64,000 nucleotides of DNA from Synergistaceae bacterium. GTDB taxonomy: Bacteria > Synergistota > Synergistia > Synergistales > Aminobacteriaceae. Positions within the stretch are counted from its first letter, which is position 1; each line of letters begins with the position of its first letter. The position numbers and the translations under genes were made by a program. Shown here piece after piece: positions 43,716 through 52,925 of the stretch. The stretch lies in the NCBI GenBank assembly GCA_031267575.1, contig JAIRYN010000051.1:29064-93063 (forward strand), written 5' to 3'. The notes under the pieces were generated by a model, which saw only the letters and a program-made list of their open reading frames with translations, searched no databases and was not told the origin of the DNA.

Positions 43716-44435
43716 CTAAACTGATCCGCCTTTAAATATTCTAGTGCACAGGTCGGAAAAAGACAATTCTACAAACTCGCCCAATTGCAGCTTCTTCAGA
43801 ATCAGATATCCTACCTTGCGCCTAACCAAAACCAACACGCTGAACCCGGCCAGCTTCGCCATAGTACGAACTTCCCGCTTCAATCCCTCGCCGACGACAA
43901 CACGCAACCACCTCCCCTGGGGCTCTTTCCACATCGTCTCCACCTCGATAGGTTTCACGAGTTTTCCCTCTATCTCGAATCCCGATCTCCAGCGCTTCAA
44001 TTGCTTGTGGTTAATCTCCAAGTTCAAAAGAATTTCGTATTCTTTCGTCACATTCTTGGAAGGATGTTGAATGCTCTGGGCAAAAGAACCGTCGTTGGTC
44101 AAGATTAACAGTCCTTCACTGTCCCTGTCCAGTCGCCCCACCGGAAATACTCGGGCGTTTTTCATCTCCTGGGGCAATAAACCCACCACCACGGGGTCGT
44201 ATTTGTCGGTGACAGCGCACACCACCCCCGGAGGCTTGTTCATCGCCAGGTAGACCTTCGGAAGCGCTTCCAGGTTTTTCCCTTGGTATTCCACCATGTC
44301 CACTCCTGGCGTTACGGACAGATACGGGGCCAAGACGATCTTACCATTGACGCGTATCTCCCCGTTCAGGATCAACTGTTCCGCCTTACGCCTGGAGGAT
44401 ACGCCGCACTCGGCCAAAAACGCGTTAAGACGCAT
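43716..44435 (-). CDS. rluB: Large-subunit rRNA pseudouridine synthase (RluB/RsuA family)
   Basis: 239 residues. An S4 RNA-binding domain (M-R-L-N-A-F-L-A-E-C-G-V-S-S-R-R-K-A-E) is followed by the synthase domain with the catalytic Asp in V-G-R-L-D-R-D-S-E-G-L-L near residue 100 and N-K-P-P-G-V-V. It makes a single pseudouridine in rRNA. The start overlaps the scpB stop by 11 bp. The family member (RluB rather than RsuA/RluE) is inferred from the scpAB-rluB order seen widely. Confidence 0.88.
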   Translation of the reverse strand: MRLNAFLAECGVSSRRKAEQLILNGEIRVNGKIVLAPYLSVTPGVDMVEYQGKNLEALPKVYLAMNKPPGVVCAVTDKYDPVVVGLLPQEMKNARVFPVGRLDRDSEGLLILTNDGSFAQSIQHPSKNVTKEYEILLNLEINHKQLKRWRSGFEIEGKLVKPIEVETMWKEPQGRWLRVVVGEGLKREVRTMAKLAGFSVLVLVRRKVGYLILKKLQLGEFVELSFSDLCTRIFKGGSV

Positions 44436-45066
44436 CGGTTTGCCCCACATCGGTGTCTTTCTCCGCTATCTCGGTTACCCCGGCTGCCTCCGCCTCCTCC
44501 GGGTCGGCCCCTAGTTCATCCAGCTCTTTCAACGTGGGGAGATCCGCAACGGCTCCGAGGCCGAAAATTTCGAGAAATCGGCCGGTGGTGCGATAGAGGA
44601 GCGGAGAACCACTGGCCTTCTTTCGCCCCGATATACGAATGAGTCCGTGAGACAAAAGTGTCTCTATGACTCGTTCACATCGCACACCCCGCAAGTCCTC
44701 TACCTCGCTTCGCGTGACGGGTTGATTGTAGGCGACCACCGAAAGAGTCTCGACCGCCGCCTTGCTGAGCTTAATCCGCCCTCGCTGAGTAGTGTCCCGG
44801 AAAAGTGCCATCACCTCCGCGAAATGGGGATTGGTCTCCAAAAGCCACCCCCCCGCCAAGACCTTTAGGACGAGCCCATGCCCTGAGGCGAGGTGCTCTT
44901 CCAGCTCCCTCAGAGCGGAGGTGATCTCCTGTCCTGAAAGGCCAAAAACGGCCTTCAACTCGCTCTCTGGAACGGGCGTGGAGGCGAGAAAGAGCAACGC
45001 CTCAATTTGCGCGGCCAAAACTGACAGCGATTTCGGGTCAACGGTCTTTCGCGAGGATCCTGACAT
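44425..45066 (-). CDS. scpB: Segregation and condensation protein B
   Basis: 213-residue ScpB, kleisin partner with tandem winged helices: I-E-A-L-L-F-L-A-S near residue 22, V-V-A-Y-N-Q-P-V-T-R-S-E-V-E-D-L-R-G-V near 110 and the Y-R-T-T-G-R-F-L-E-I-F-G-L near 158. With ScpA and SMC it compacts the chromosome. It overlaps scpA by 29 bp and rluB by 11 bp. The C-terminus is Glu/Ala-rich. Confidence 0.92.
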   Translation of the reverse strand: MSGSSRKTVDPKSLSVLAAQIEALLFLASTPVPESELKAVFGLSGQEITSALRELEEHLASGHGLVLKVLAGGWLLETNPHFAEVMALFRDTTQRGRIKLSKAAVETLSVVAYNQPVTRSEVEDLRGVRCERVIETLLSHGLIRISGRKKASGSPLLYRTTGRFLEIFGLGAVADLPTLKELDELGADPEEAEAAGVTEIAEKDTDVGQTDAS

Positions 45067-45841
45067 CGGAAAAAAGAGCGTCCTGTTCTATCGTGACTTT
45101 ACCCATGCGGCACATCTCCAGAACGGCCAGCAAGGTCACCACCAACACCTTGACGGACGGGGACAAGGCCCATAAAACGTTGAGCGAAAGCTGAGAACCC
45201 ACGGCCAGCTTGTTCTCCAACTCCGCGATGCGGCTTTGAATCTGGGATTCTTCGGGCAGAGCTTCGGGCATCCCGTCCCATTCTTCTTCGATATCCTCAT
45301 CCTCGGAGGCGAAACTGGACAAAGCGGGACGAGCCGCCTTTTTCTCCAGCAGTCCCCACCAGACGCGGCTGAGAAAATAAAGATCTCCAATGTCGTAAGT
45401 GGGTTCACCCTGATAGGCCTCCTCTTTGGGTACGGTACGCCGATAATAGCGGTTTTCGCGCGTCTTCCGCTCCTCCAACCAAGCAGTCGCCAAGCGATAG
45501 GGGCGGTATCGCGTCAGGCGTTCGAGCAGCTCTTCTCCGCTTATTTCCAGGTCCGCGTCTCCGCTTGTGCTCTCCTCGAAAAGTCCCTCCGGGGTAGACA
45601 GAGGGGTCGGCAGAAGAGAAAGGGTTTTGTGCAACAAAAGCCGCGCCATCATAAAGAAAAACTCTGACAACGTGTCCATCGAAGCCTTTTTTGTTTTTGA
45701 AAGATACGCTCCGTAAATACGCACCAACTGCGTCATTTTGATCTTGGATGCCTGCATCTGGCGGTTTTCCACCAGGTGACACAACAAATCCAGAGGGCCG
45801 GAAAACCCCTCAATGACAATCTCGACAATTTCCTTCGGCAT
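45038..45841 (-). CDS. scpA: Segregation and condensation protein A
   Basis: 267-residue kleisin ScpA. N-terminal F-S-G-P-L-D-L-L-C-H-L-V-E, then E-F-F-F-M-M-A-R-L-L-L-H-K-T near residue 60-73, and a C-terminal winged helix (V-V-T-L-L-A-V-L-E-M-C-R-M-G-K-V). It bridges SMC heads together with ScpB. It follows trpS by 18 bp in the same direction. Confidence 0.92.
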   Translation of the reverse strand: MPKEIVEIVIEGFSGPLDLLCHLVENRQMQASKIKMTQLVRIYGAYLSKTKKASMDTLSEFFFMMARLLLHKTLSLLPTPLSTPEGLFEESTSGDADLEISGEELLERLTRYRPYRLATAWLEERKTRENRYYRRTVPKEEAYQGEPTYDIGDLYFLSRVWWGLLEKKAARPALSSFASEDEDIEEEWDGMPEALPEESQIQSRIAELENKLAVGSQLSLNVLWALSPSVKVLVVTLLAVLEMCRMGKVTIEQDALFSDVRILAKDR

Positions 45842-45859
45842 AAGTTCCTCGAATACCCC

Positions 45860-46903
45860 TCAACGAATCAGCGGGAGCAGCCCCATAGCGGGGTAGATTT
45901 CCTCCATGGTCTCCCTAGCCACGATCTCCGCCTGTTTTCCTCCCTCCGCCAAAATATCGGTCAAAACAGCGGGGTCTTTTTCGTACCGAAGACGCCGCTC
46001 ACGCATCGGTTCCATCATCACCACAAGATGGGTATTGAGCATTTTCTTGCAATCGACGCAGCCGATCCCCGCGGTGCGGCAACCCTTGTCGATTTCCGCC
46101 CGCTGTTCGGCGTCTTTGTTGAAAACCTTCTGGATATCCCACACGGGGCACTTTTCCGGGTCGCCAGGGTCCGTGCGCTTTTCCCGTGCCGGGTCTGTGA
46201 GCATGGTCCGAAGTTTGTCCCACATGGACTTGGTGTCCTCTGAAATGTAGAGAGAGTTACCATAGGACTTGCTCATCTTCCTCCCGTCGGTGCCGGGAAC
46301 TTTTGGAGTGAGCGTCAAAATGGTCTGAGGCTCGGGCAGGATCTTCTCTCCGAAAAAATGGTTGAAACGCCGCGCGATTTCGCGGGCCAACTCCATGTGC
46401 GCGCTCTGGTCTTCCCCCACCGGAACCTTGTCCGCCTTGTACAGCAGGATGTCCGCGGCCATCAGGACGGGATAGCCCAAAAAAGCGTAGGTACTCAGGT
46501 CTTTGCTCTGAAGGTTTTGGATCTGTTCTTTATAAGTGGGGACTCGGTAAAGCCAACCCAAGGGCGTGATCATCCCCAACGCGAGAGCCAGCTCCGCGTG
46601 CTGAGGTACGTGAGATTGGACGAAAAGACAGCTTTTCTCGGGGTCGAGCCCCACAGAGAGCCAGTCCAGTAAAATACTCATGCAGTTCTGACGCGTTTTG
46701 CTCGAATCCGCGTAGTCGGACATCAGGGCGTGCCAGTCCGCGACACTGTAAAAACACTCGTACTGCTCCTGAAGGTCCACCCAGTTCGTCAAAGCCCCCG
46801 CCAAGTGTCCAAGATGCAGCGGCCCGGTGGGTCTCATGCCGCTGAAAACTCTGCCCTTGCTTTTTTGTCTGCTTTCCTTGTTCATTTCAACAACCACGTT
46901 CAT
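45860..46903 (-). CDS. trpS: Tryptophanyl-tRNA synthetase
   Basis: About 347-residue class I synthetase. HIGH-type motif P-L-H-L-G-H-L near residue 28, and K-M-S-K-S near 210 (in D-G-R-K-M-S-K-S-Y-G-N), with the Trp-pocket region between. An 18-bp direct duplication at the start (V-V-E-M-N twice) gives three candidate ATGs; I choose the one 8 bp after AAGGTGG. The first ATG at 46915 and a third at 46885 are possible. No T-box or Trp leader is visible upstream; the 180-bp gap behind it is AT-rich with short repeats of ATAAATT. Confidence 0.92.
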   Translation of the reverse strand: MNVVVEMNKESRQKSKGRVFSGMRPTGPLHLGHLAGALTNWVDLQEQYECFYSVADWHALMSDYADSSKTRQNCMSILLDWLSVGLDPEKSCLFVQSHVPQHAELALALGMITPLGWLYRVPTYKEQIQNLQSKDLSTYAFLGYPVLMAADILLYKADKVPVGEDQSAHMELAREIARRFNHFFGEKILPEPQTILTLTPKVPGTDGRKMSKSYGNSLYISEDTKSMWDKLRTMLTDPAREKRTDPGDPEKCPVWDIQKVFNKDAEQRAEIDKGCRTAGIGCVDCKKMLNTHLVVMMEPMRERRLRYEKDPAVLTDILAEGGKQAEIVARETMEEIYPAMGLLPLIR

Positions 46904-46915
46904 TTCAACAACCAC

Positions 46916-47095
46916 CTTGTTTAGATTAAATGAAGCCGGATTAAATTAAGATTGACTAAATTAAGATTGAGGCTAACGAGAAAAATCCGAGAAAAATCGC
47001 ATTTTGAATAACTTGACGCGTTTTGATATAAATTGAATATAAATTAAATATAAATAAATATAAATTGAATAGATAAAGATGATCTCGCTGTCGTC
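46916..47095. other. AT-rich gap upstream of trpS
   Basis: 180 bp made largely of short repeats: AGATTGA-type units (46940-46975) and TAAATATAAAT-type units (47030-47075). It separates the Nif3-like gene from trpS. No T-box, terminator or gene is recognisable. Confidence 0.6.
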
Positions 47096-47893
47096 TTAAA
47101 GACGCAAAGGCGTGTCGAGCGCTCTGCAATCGAGAAGCATTAGCTCTAGATCTCCTGGGACCGACAGATACCACGCTAGCTCCACCAAGGTCACGCTTTC
47201 CATTTCTCCGTGATCGACGATGGCCACCGGAAGCCCAGCGCGTAGGCAATCAATGATATCGTGGTATTTCATGTCCGCCGTAACGTAGAGGTCTGCTTTC
47301 ATGGCCAGGGCTTTGGGCCACAAATTTCCTCCCGAACCTCCACACAACGCGATCCGCGTGACATTGCCATCCACCGGGCCGTAATAGTCGAGCCACGTCA
47401 AGTTCCACGCTCTTTTCACCCTGTCGAGGACCTCGCGAATGGAGGTTTCTGCGGCCAGGTCTCCCACGGCTCCCGCCCCCCCCACTTCCTCCTTGGCTTG
47501 AACGAGCTTGGCTTGAACGAGGGGAGTGATAGTGTTCAGCCTGAGTTTTTTGGCCAACACCCGGCTGACGCCGCTCTCCGCGTTGTCCCAGTTGGTGTGG
47601 GCTGTCAATACCACCATTTCTCCCTTGATCGCCATCTGTATCGTTCTCCCCAGGGTGGAGGACAGGTCGATGCTGTGAGTGGGCTTGAAAAAAAGCGGAT
47701 GATGGGTGAGTATGCCTTGACATCCCTTGCGGAAGGCTTCTTCCATTGCATCAGGCAGAGGGTCTAGCGTGAGCCCCAGATGATGAATATCCCATTCAGT
47801 ATCTCCCACCATCAGCCCCACATTGTCCCATTCCTCCGCCAACCGGAACGGGGCGATAGCATCGATTCTCGCAAGGATATCCCGGACTTTCAC
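47096..47893 (-). CDS. Nif3-like dinuclear metal centre protein
   Basis: 265 residues of the NIF3/YqfO family. It opens V-K-V-R-D-I-L, then W-D-N-V-G-L-M-V-G-D near 25-34, T-H-H-P-L-F-F near 61 and, at the end, V-D-H-G-E-M-E-S, the metal-binding set. I start at a GTG preceded by GAGGTGGGG because family members begin M-K-V-R-D-I-L; the frame is open from a TTG at 47932. Members bind two metals and have been named GTP cyclohydrolase 1 type 2, but the cellular reaction is unsettled. Confidence 0.85.
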   Translation of the reverse strand: MKVRDILARIDAIAPFRLAEEWDNVGLMVGDTEWDIHHLGLTLDPLPDAMEEAFRKGCQGILTHHPLFFKPTHSIDLSSTLGRTIQMAIKGEMVVLTAHTNWDNAESGVSRVLAKKLRLNTITPLVQAKLVQAKEEVGGAGAVGDLAAETSIREVLDRVKRAWNLTWLDYYGPVDGNVTRIALCGGSGGNLWPKALAMKADLYVTADMKYHDIIDCLRAGLPVAIVDHGEMESVTLVELAWYLSVPGDLELMLLDCRALDTPLRL

Positions 47894-48089
47894 GTACCCC
47901 ACCTCATTCGATAAAAATATCCATAACTCCAAACCTTTCTGGTCGGCATTGGTCAGAAGTTCTCCCGCGTCACGTCCAGTTCAGGTCTCATATTTCTTAA
48001 TTATACATCTACACGAAAAAGGCCGCTCTCCCAGAGAAAAGGGGCGGGCGACCTTCGTTTTGGACGGCTTTACACTCTTTCCGACGCCT

Positions 48090-48118
48090 TTGCCACAAAG
48101 AAAGTAAAACGTTATAAT
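48090..48118 (+). promoter_or_regulatory. Predicted leuS promoter
   Basis: TTGCCA (48090-48095), 17 bp, then a perfect TATAAT (48113-48118), 42 bp before the leuS start. About 55 bp upstream is a weak long-loop dyad (AAGGCCGC with GCGACCTT, 48021-48055) that could terminate transcription coming from the left. Confidence 0.75.
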
Positions 48119-48160
48119 CCTCTTCGACGTTCAGATGCTCGATTTAAGGAGGAGAAATGT

Positions 48161-50737
48161 GTGATGGGCTATGACTTTCAGGCGATAGAGTCAAAGTGGC
48201 AAAAAATATGGGAGGAACGAAAGAGCTTCGAGGTGGAGACCAGTCCGGGCAAAACTAAATTTTACTGCTTGGAGATGTTTCCCTATCCCAGCGGTGCCTT
48301 GCATATGGGACACATACGCAACTACTCTATGGGAGATATCCTTGCCCGTTTCCTCCGCAAAAAAGGACTGAACGTGCTTTACCCGATGGGCTTCGACGCC
48401 TTCGGGATGCCGGCGGAAAACGCCGCCATCAAATATAAGACGAAACCCCACGATTGGACCTGGGAGAACATCGAGTACATGACGGCGCAGCTCAAGCGTA
48501 TGGGCTACAGCTACGACTGGAGACGACGAGTGGAGACCTGTAATCCTACCTACTATCGTTGGAATCAGTGGTTGTTCTTGCAGATGTATAAAAAAGGGCT
48601 GGTCTACCGTAAAAACGCGCCCGTCAACTGGTGCGAGTCCTGCGGCACGGTCCTGGCCAACGAGCAGGTGCTGAACGGGGCCTGCTGGCGCTGCGAGACA
48701 CCCGTCGTCAAGAAAAGCCTGGAGCAGTGGTTCATCAAGATCACCGACTACGCTCAAGAACTTCTGGACAACATCGACACTCAGCTCACTGGATGGCCGG
48801 AGCGCGTTCGCATCATGCAGCGCAACTGGATAGGGCGCTCGGAGGGCGCGAGGCTCTCTTTTCGGGTGGCGGAACTGGACTACACCATTGAGGCGTTTAC
48901 CACTCGCTTCGACACGGTGTACGGCATCACCTTCATCGCCCTGGCTCCAGAGCACGAGCTGGTCAAGGCCATGATCGACAAGCTGACTGAAGTAAATAAA
49001 GAAGTGAACAAAGAAGTAAATAAAGAAGTAAATAAAGAAAAAGCCAAAGAAATGTCCGACTTCGTGGCGAAGGTCATGGCCCAAAACGCTATCGAACGCT
49101 CCGCCGTCGGAGGAGAGAAGCTGGGTTTCAAAACACCTTTTACCGGCGCTCACCCCGTTACGGGTAAACCCATTCCCATCTGGATCGCCAACTACATCTT
49201 GATGGACTACGGTACAGGAGCCATCATGGGCGTTCCCGCTCACGATCAGCGGGACTTCGAGTTCTGCCGCAAATATAACATCGAGATCATCCCGGTCATT
49301 CAGCCGGAAGACGCTGGGGACGCGCCTCTCGATGGGGCCACGATGGAGGTCGCTTTCGAGGATGACGGAGTCAGTTGCAACTCCGGGCAGTTCGACGGGC
49401 TTCCGACGCAGAAGGCTATTCAGGCGATGATCGACTGGGGCGAGCGGGAAGACCTCTGCAAGCGGGAGGTGAACTTTCGTCTGCGGGACTGGTTGATCTC
49501 ACGCCAGCGCTACTGGGGAACGCCGATTCCCTTCGTGCACTGCCCCAAGTGCGGTGTCGTTCCCGTGCCGGAGGACCAGCTTCCCGTACTGCTGCCCGAG
49601 GACGTGGAGGTAGTGGACGTGGGCCGCTCCCCGTTGCTAGACCTGCCGGAGTGGCTCGAAACTACCTGCCCCACCTGTGGCGGCAAAGCGCGGCGCGAGG
49701 CCGAGACCATGGACACGTTCTTTTGCTCGTCTTGGTATTTTGATCGCTATTGCTCGCCTAACCACGACAATGCCCCCTTCGATCCCACGGACACGAACTA
49801 CTGGATGCCCGTGGACCAATATATCGGAGGAATCGAGCACGCGTGCCTCCATCTGATCTACGCGCGCTTCTTCACCATGTTCCTGTCGGACATCGGCCTG
49901 ATGAAACCCGAGGTTCGGGAACCGTTCACGAATCTCTTGACCCAGGGCATGGTGATCAAAGAAGGGGCCAAGATGTCGAAGTCGCTGGGTAACGTCGTGG
50001 ACCCGACGGAGATCGTGAACAAGTACGGCGCGGATACCGTGCGCCTTTTCATCCTCTTCGCCGCTCCGCCCCAAAACGATTTGGACTGGTCGGAGCAAGG
50101 CGTAGAGGGAGCCCATCGTTTCCTGGGCCGAGTCTGGCGTTTCGTGGAGGAGAACTTGGAGAGCTTGACGCGAAAAAATACGCTAACAGATCCCGTGCCC
50201 ATGGCGAGCCTTTCCGACTCAGCGCAGCGCGACTTCAAGCGCAAAATCCACAACACGATATTCGCGGTAACCCGGGACATCGACCAAGAAAAACAGTTCA
50301 ACACCGCCATCGCTCGTCTGATGGAGCTGACCAACGCTCTCTACACCTTCGCGCCCAAACTGGAGCCGACGGACGACGTTGGGCACCGGCTGTTGCGCGA
50401 GGCCGTGGATGTTCTGCTGAACTGCCTTTCGCCCTTCAGCCCCCATATCGCCGAGGAGCTGTGGCAAATGCTGGGTAACGGTAACGAAAACCTCCTTTCA
50501 CGAACACCCTGGCCCGTTCCCGAAGACGACGCCCTTGTGGCGGATTCCGTGACGATTGTCGTACAGGTGAACGGCAAGGTGCGGGCCAAGTTGCCTATGG
50601 CGGCGGGTTTGGATGAGGCCCAATTGAAGGAGGCCGTCTTTGCCGCTCCCCAGGTTCAGGAGAAAATCGCCGACAAGGAAATCCTCAAAATCATCGTTGT
50701 CCCCGATAAGCTGGTCAATATCGTCGTAAAAGGCTGA
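48161..50737 (+). CDS. leuS: Leucyl-tRNA synthetase
   Basis: 858-residue class I synthetase. HIGH motif H-M-G-H-I-R near residue 46; zinc-binding Cys pairs (C-E-S-C-G, C-W-R-C) near 155-175; CP1 editing domain with T-R-F-D-T-V-Y-G near 248; KMSKS in G-A-K-M-S-K-S-L-G-N near 608; and the anticodon-binding C-terminus. A 12-bp in-frame repeat encodes E-V-N-K four times in the editing domain (near 277-293). GTG and the ATG three bases on both follow AAGGAGGAG. It charges tRNA-Leu and edits mischarged norvaline-like residues. Confidence 0.95.
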   Translation: MMGYDFQAIESKWQKIWEERKSFEVETSPGKTKFYCLEMFPYPSGALHMGHIRNYSMGDILARFLRKKGLNVLYPMGFDAFGMPAENAAIKYKTKPHDWTWENIEYMTAQLKRMGYSYDWRRRVETCNPTYYRWNQWLFLQMYKKGLVYRKNAPVNWCESCGTVLANEQVLNGACWRCETPVVKKSLEQWFIKITDYAQELLDNIDTQLTGWPERVRIMQRNWIGRSEGARLSFRVAELDYTIEAFTTRFDTVYGITFIALAPEHELVKAMIDKLTEVNKEVNKEVNKEVNKEKAKEMSDFVAKVMAQNAIERSAVGGEKLGFKTPFTGAHPVTGKPIPIWIANYILMDYGTGAIMGVPAHDQRDFEFCRKYNIEIIPVIQPEDAGDAPLDGATMEVAFEDDGVSCNSGQFDGLPTQKAIQAMIDWGEREDLCKREVNFRLRDWLISRQRYWGTPIPFVHCPKCGVVPVPEDQLPVLLPEDVEVVDVGRSPLLDLPEWLETTCPTCGGKARREAETMDTFFCSSWYFDRYCSPNHDNAPFDPTDTNYWMPVDQYIGGIEHACLHLIYARFFTMFLSDIGLMKPEVREPFTNLLTQGMVIKEGAKMSKSLGNVVDPTEIVNKYGADTVRLFILFAAPPQNDLDWSEQGVEGAHRFLGRVWRFVEENLESLTRKNTLTDPVPMASLSDSAQRDFKRKIHNTIFAVTRDIDQEKQFNTAIARLMELTNALYTFAPKLEPTDDVGHRLLREAVDVLLNCLSPFSPHIAEELWQMLGNGNENLLSRTPWPVPEDDALVADSVTIVVQVNGKVRAKLPMAAGLDEAQLKEAVFAAPQVQEKIADKEILKIIVVPDKLVNIVVKG

Positions 50738-50806
50738 GTTGATGAGTTAATGAATTGTCGAGATGTGTGGCCGCGCGTCTGTACTGGTTGTTAGTCGTAG
50801 ACTCCC

Positions 50807-51757
50807 ATGCCGCGTCTGATCGCCATCGAAGGCCACGAGAGCCAGAGGCGTAAACTGGAGGAGCTACTGGTGGACCTCTCGAAAAAAGGCTACGTTTTGA
50901 CCGGCAAGTTCGAAGCCATTTTATCATCGGGAGGCTGGCCAGGTATTATAGCGGCTTCACGCAGTGGGGGGCTTTTCGACGAAAAGAGAATCACGGTGGT
51001 GGAGGAGGCGGAACAACTGGGCGCTTTTCCGCCCTCTCTCGTCGATTTTCTTGAAAACGAGGCGGACGACGTGATTGTCGCCGTCTTCGGTGGGGATACG
51101 AAAAAGGTCTTCGCGAAAGAGATCTCGCAAAAAATAACCTTCATTCGCGCCGATGCCCCCATCCCTCCCTGGGGGCGAAGGGAGTGGCTTCTCAATTTGG
51201 CGCTGGAAAAACGCTGCCATCTGGATAACGCGGCGGCCGCTCTTCTGGCGGAGTCTCTGGAGTCTCTGGAGGAGCTGCGGTCGGAGCTGGAAAAGCTGGT
51301 CCTGTGCGTGGCGGAAGGAGAACCTATCACCGTTGAACTCGTCAAGCGGCTTTCCTTCGACGAGGGGGGCAATTCCCTTCTGCGTTTTCTGGACGGCGTT
51401 TGCCAAGCGCGCCCTAAAGACGTAATGAACGCGCTGAAGTACCTTCAGGCGGACCCTTCCCCTCTGCCGCTTTTGACTGCCCTTTACAATCGCCTGCGCC
51501 CGGCGCTCTACATCGCCTGCGTTTCCTCCACAGCGGAGAAAAAGGCTCTCTCTGCCGTGGGCGCGACACGGGAATACGCGTTGCGCATGGCACGAAACGC
51601 CCTCGGACACTTTGGGGGCGAAAACATCAAACGTTTCATGTTGAGCCTCATGCGGCTTTCTTACCTGGAAAAAACCTCCGCCGCCGAGGGATGGATTGGC
51701 TTCGAGGTCGCTCTCTGGCGTCTTCTAAGCGGAAAACCAGGAAATATAAGCCGGTAA
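50807..51757 (+). CDS. holA: DNA polymerase III delta subunit
   Basis: 316 residues of the HolA family, the clamp-loader wrench that opens the sliding clamp. The AAA-like N-terminal half has I-A-I-E-G-H-E, and the family-typical alpha-helical C-terminal domain has R-F-L-D-G-V, A-L-K-Y-L-Q and [15 protein letters not shown]. Residues G-H-E replace the P-loop found in gamma/tau, as normal for delta. It follows leuS, a common position. The start has no clear ribosome site. Confidence 0.85.
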   Translation: MPRLIAIEGHESQRRKLEELLVDLSKKGYVLTGKFEAILSSGGWPGIIAASRSGGLFDEKRITVVEEAEQLGAFPPSLVDFLENEADDVIVAVFGGDTKKVFAKEISQKITFIRADAPIPPWGRREWLLNLALEKRCHLDNAAAALLAESLESLEELRSELEKLVLCVAEGEPITVELVKRLSFDEGGNSLLRFLDGVCQARPKDVMNALKYLQADPSPLPLLTALYNRLRPALYIACVSSTAEKKALSAVGATREYALRMARNALGHFGGENIKRFMLSLMRLSYLEKTSAAEGWIGFEVALWRLLSGKPGNISR

Positions 51758-51796
51758 TCGCGCTAGCGACCTCTTCACGGGAGGCTTATTTTCTAT

Positions 51797-51856
51797 AAGT
51801 TATTTCATAAGTTATTTCGTATTTTATTTCATAAGTTATTTTATATTTTATTTCAT
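51797..51856 (+). repeat. ATAAGTTATTT-type tandem repeats
   Basis: Five copies of a 12-15-bp unit (TTTCATAAGTTATT variants) just before the thrC ribosome-binding site. It may affect spacing of any thrC promoter in this gap. Confidence 0.85.
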
Positions 51857-51872
51857 AACGGAGGAATTTTAC

Positions 51873-52925
51873 ATGGGATTACTTGCGCGTTACGCGAAAC
51901 TTTTCCCCCTGACGGCGGCGACACCGGCGGTGAACTTGGAGGAAGGCAACACGCCTCTTATCTACCTACCACGTGTCAGTGAGGAACTGGAAATCGAGCT
52001 ATGGGGAAAATTCGAGGGTTGCAATCCATCGGGGTCCTTTAAAGACCGTGGCATGGTCCTGGCCGTGGCCAAAGCGTTGGAAGAGGGAGCCCGGGCGCTG
52101 GTCTGCGCTTCCACAGGGAATACATCCGCGTCTGCGGCCGCTTACGCCGCCGCCGTGGGCATTCCCTGTTTTGTGCTTCTCCCCGCGGGAAAAGTCGCCC
52201 TGGGGAAGCTGGCTCAGGCCCTGATGTACGGAGCCACGGTCATCGCGGTCAATGGGAATTTCGACAAAGCCTTGGAGCTGGCCCGTCAGGCGGCAGAGAG
52301 CCGCGGGTACGCTATGGTAAACTCCGTCAACCCCTACCGTCTTCGAGGCCAGAGAAGCGGCGCGTGGGAAATATGCGAGGCTTTAAAAGACGCTCCTGAC
52401 TGGCACTCCATCCCCGTGGGCAATGCTGGAAACATCAGCGCCTACTGGGCGGGCTACCTGGAGTACCGTCAACTGGGATATATCACAAAAACCCCTCGCA
52501 TGATGGGCTTTCAGGCGGAGGGAGCCTCTCCTCTGGTTACGAACAAACCCTGTCCCAACCCTGAGACCGTCGCGACCGCCATCCGTATCGGCAACCCGGT
52601 CAGCGCCAAGCCGGCCCGCGCCGCGGTGGCTGAATCCAATGGCGAGTTCAACTCCGTCACCGACCAGGAAATCTTGAGCGCCCAGCGCCTTTTAGCGTCG
52701 AAGGGCGGGGTTTTCGCCGAACCGGCATCATGCGCGCCTCTGGCAGGACTCCTGAAGCTCAAGGCGTCGGGTCGGTTACCCAGGGGGATCAAAGTAGTGA
52801 TGGTCCTTACGGGGAACGGTCTCAAGGACCCGGATACGGCCATGACTCAGGTAGGACGTCCCATTGAGATCGGGGACGACTTGAACGAATTGCTGTCGGT
52901 TTTGGAAAAACAGGCGGGGTCCTGA
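51873..52925 (+). CDS. thrC: Threonine synthase
   Basis: 350-residue PLP enzyme. The Schiff-base Lys is in S-G-S-F-K-D-R-G-M near residues 54-62, and the phosphate loop in the G-N-A-G-N-I-S-A region near 186-192. Length and sequence match the short form of ThrC. It converts O-phosphohomoserine to threonine. The ATG follows GGAGG by 8 bp, and the stop overlaps the thrB ATG (ATGA), so these two are one unit. Confidence 0.92.
   Translation: MGLLARYAKLFPLTAATPAVNLEEGNTPLIYLPRVSEELEIELWGKFEGCNPSGSFKDRGMVLAVAKALEEGARALVCASTGNTSASAAAYAAAVGIPCFVLLPAGKVALGKLAQALMYGATVIAVNGNFDKALELARQAAESRGYAMVNSVNPYRLRGQRSGAWEICEALKDAPDWHSIPVGNAGNISAYWAGYLEYRQLGYITKTPRMMGFQAEGASPLVTNKPCPNPETVATAIRIGNPVSAKPARAAVAESNGEFNSVTDQEILSAQRLLASKGGVFAEPASCAPLAGLLKLKASGRLPRGIKVVMVLTGNGLKDPDTAMTQVGRPIEIGDDLNELLSVLEKQAGS

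Noticed and set aside
46916..47095. T-box or Trp leader ahead of trpS
   Set aside because: No T-box sequence, specifier stem or terminator; only AT-rich repeats.
48016..48062. T-box-like or attenuator hairpin before leuS
   Set aside because: The dyad lies upstream of the TATAAT promoter, so it would not be in the leuS transcript; loop is long.
51797..51856. Replication-origin-like iterons before thrC
   Set aside because: Repeats are irregular and AT-rich, with no DnaA boxes or dnaA/dnaN nearby.
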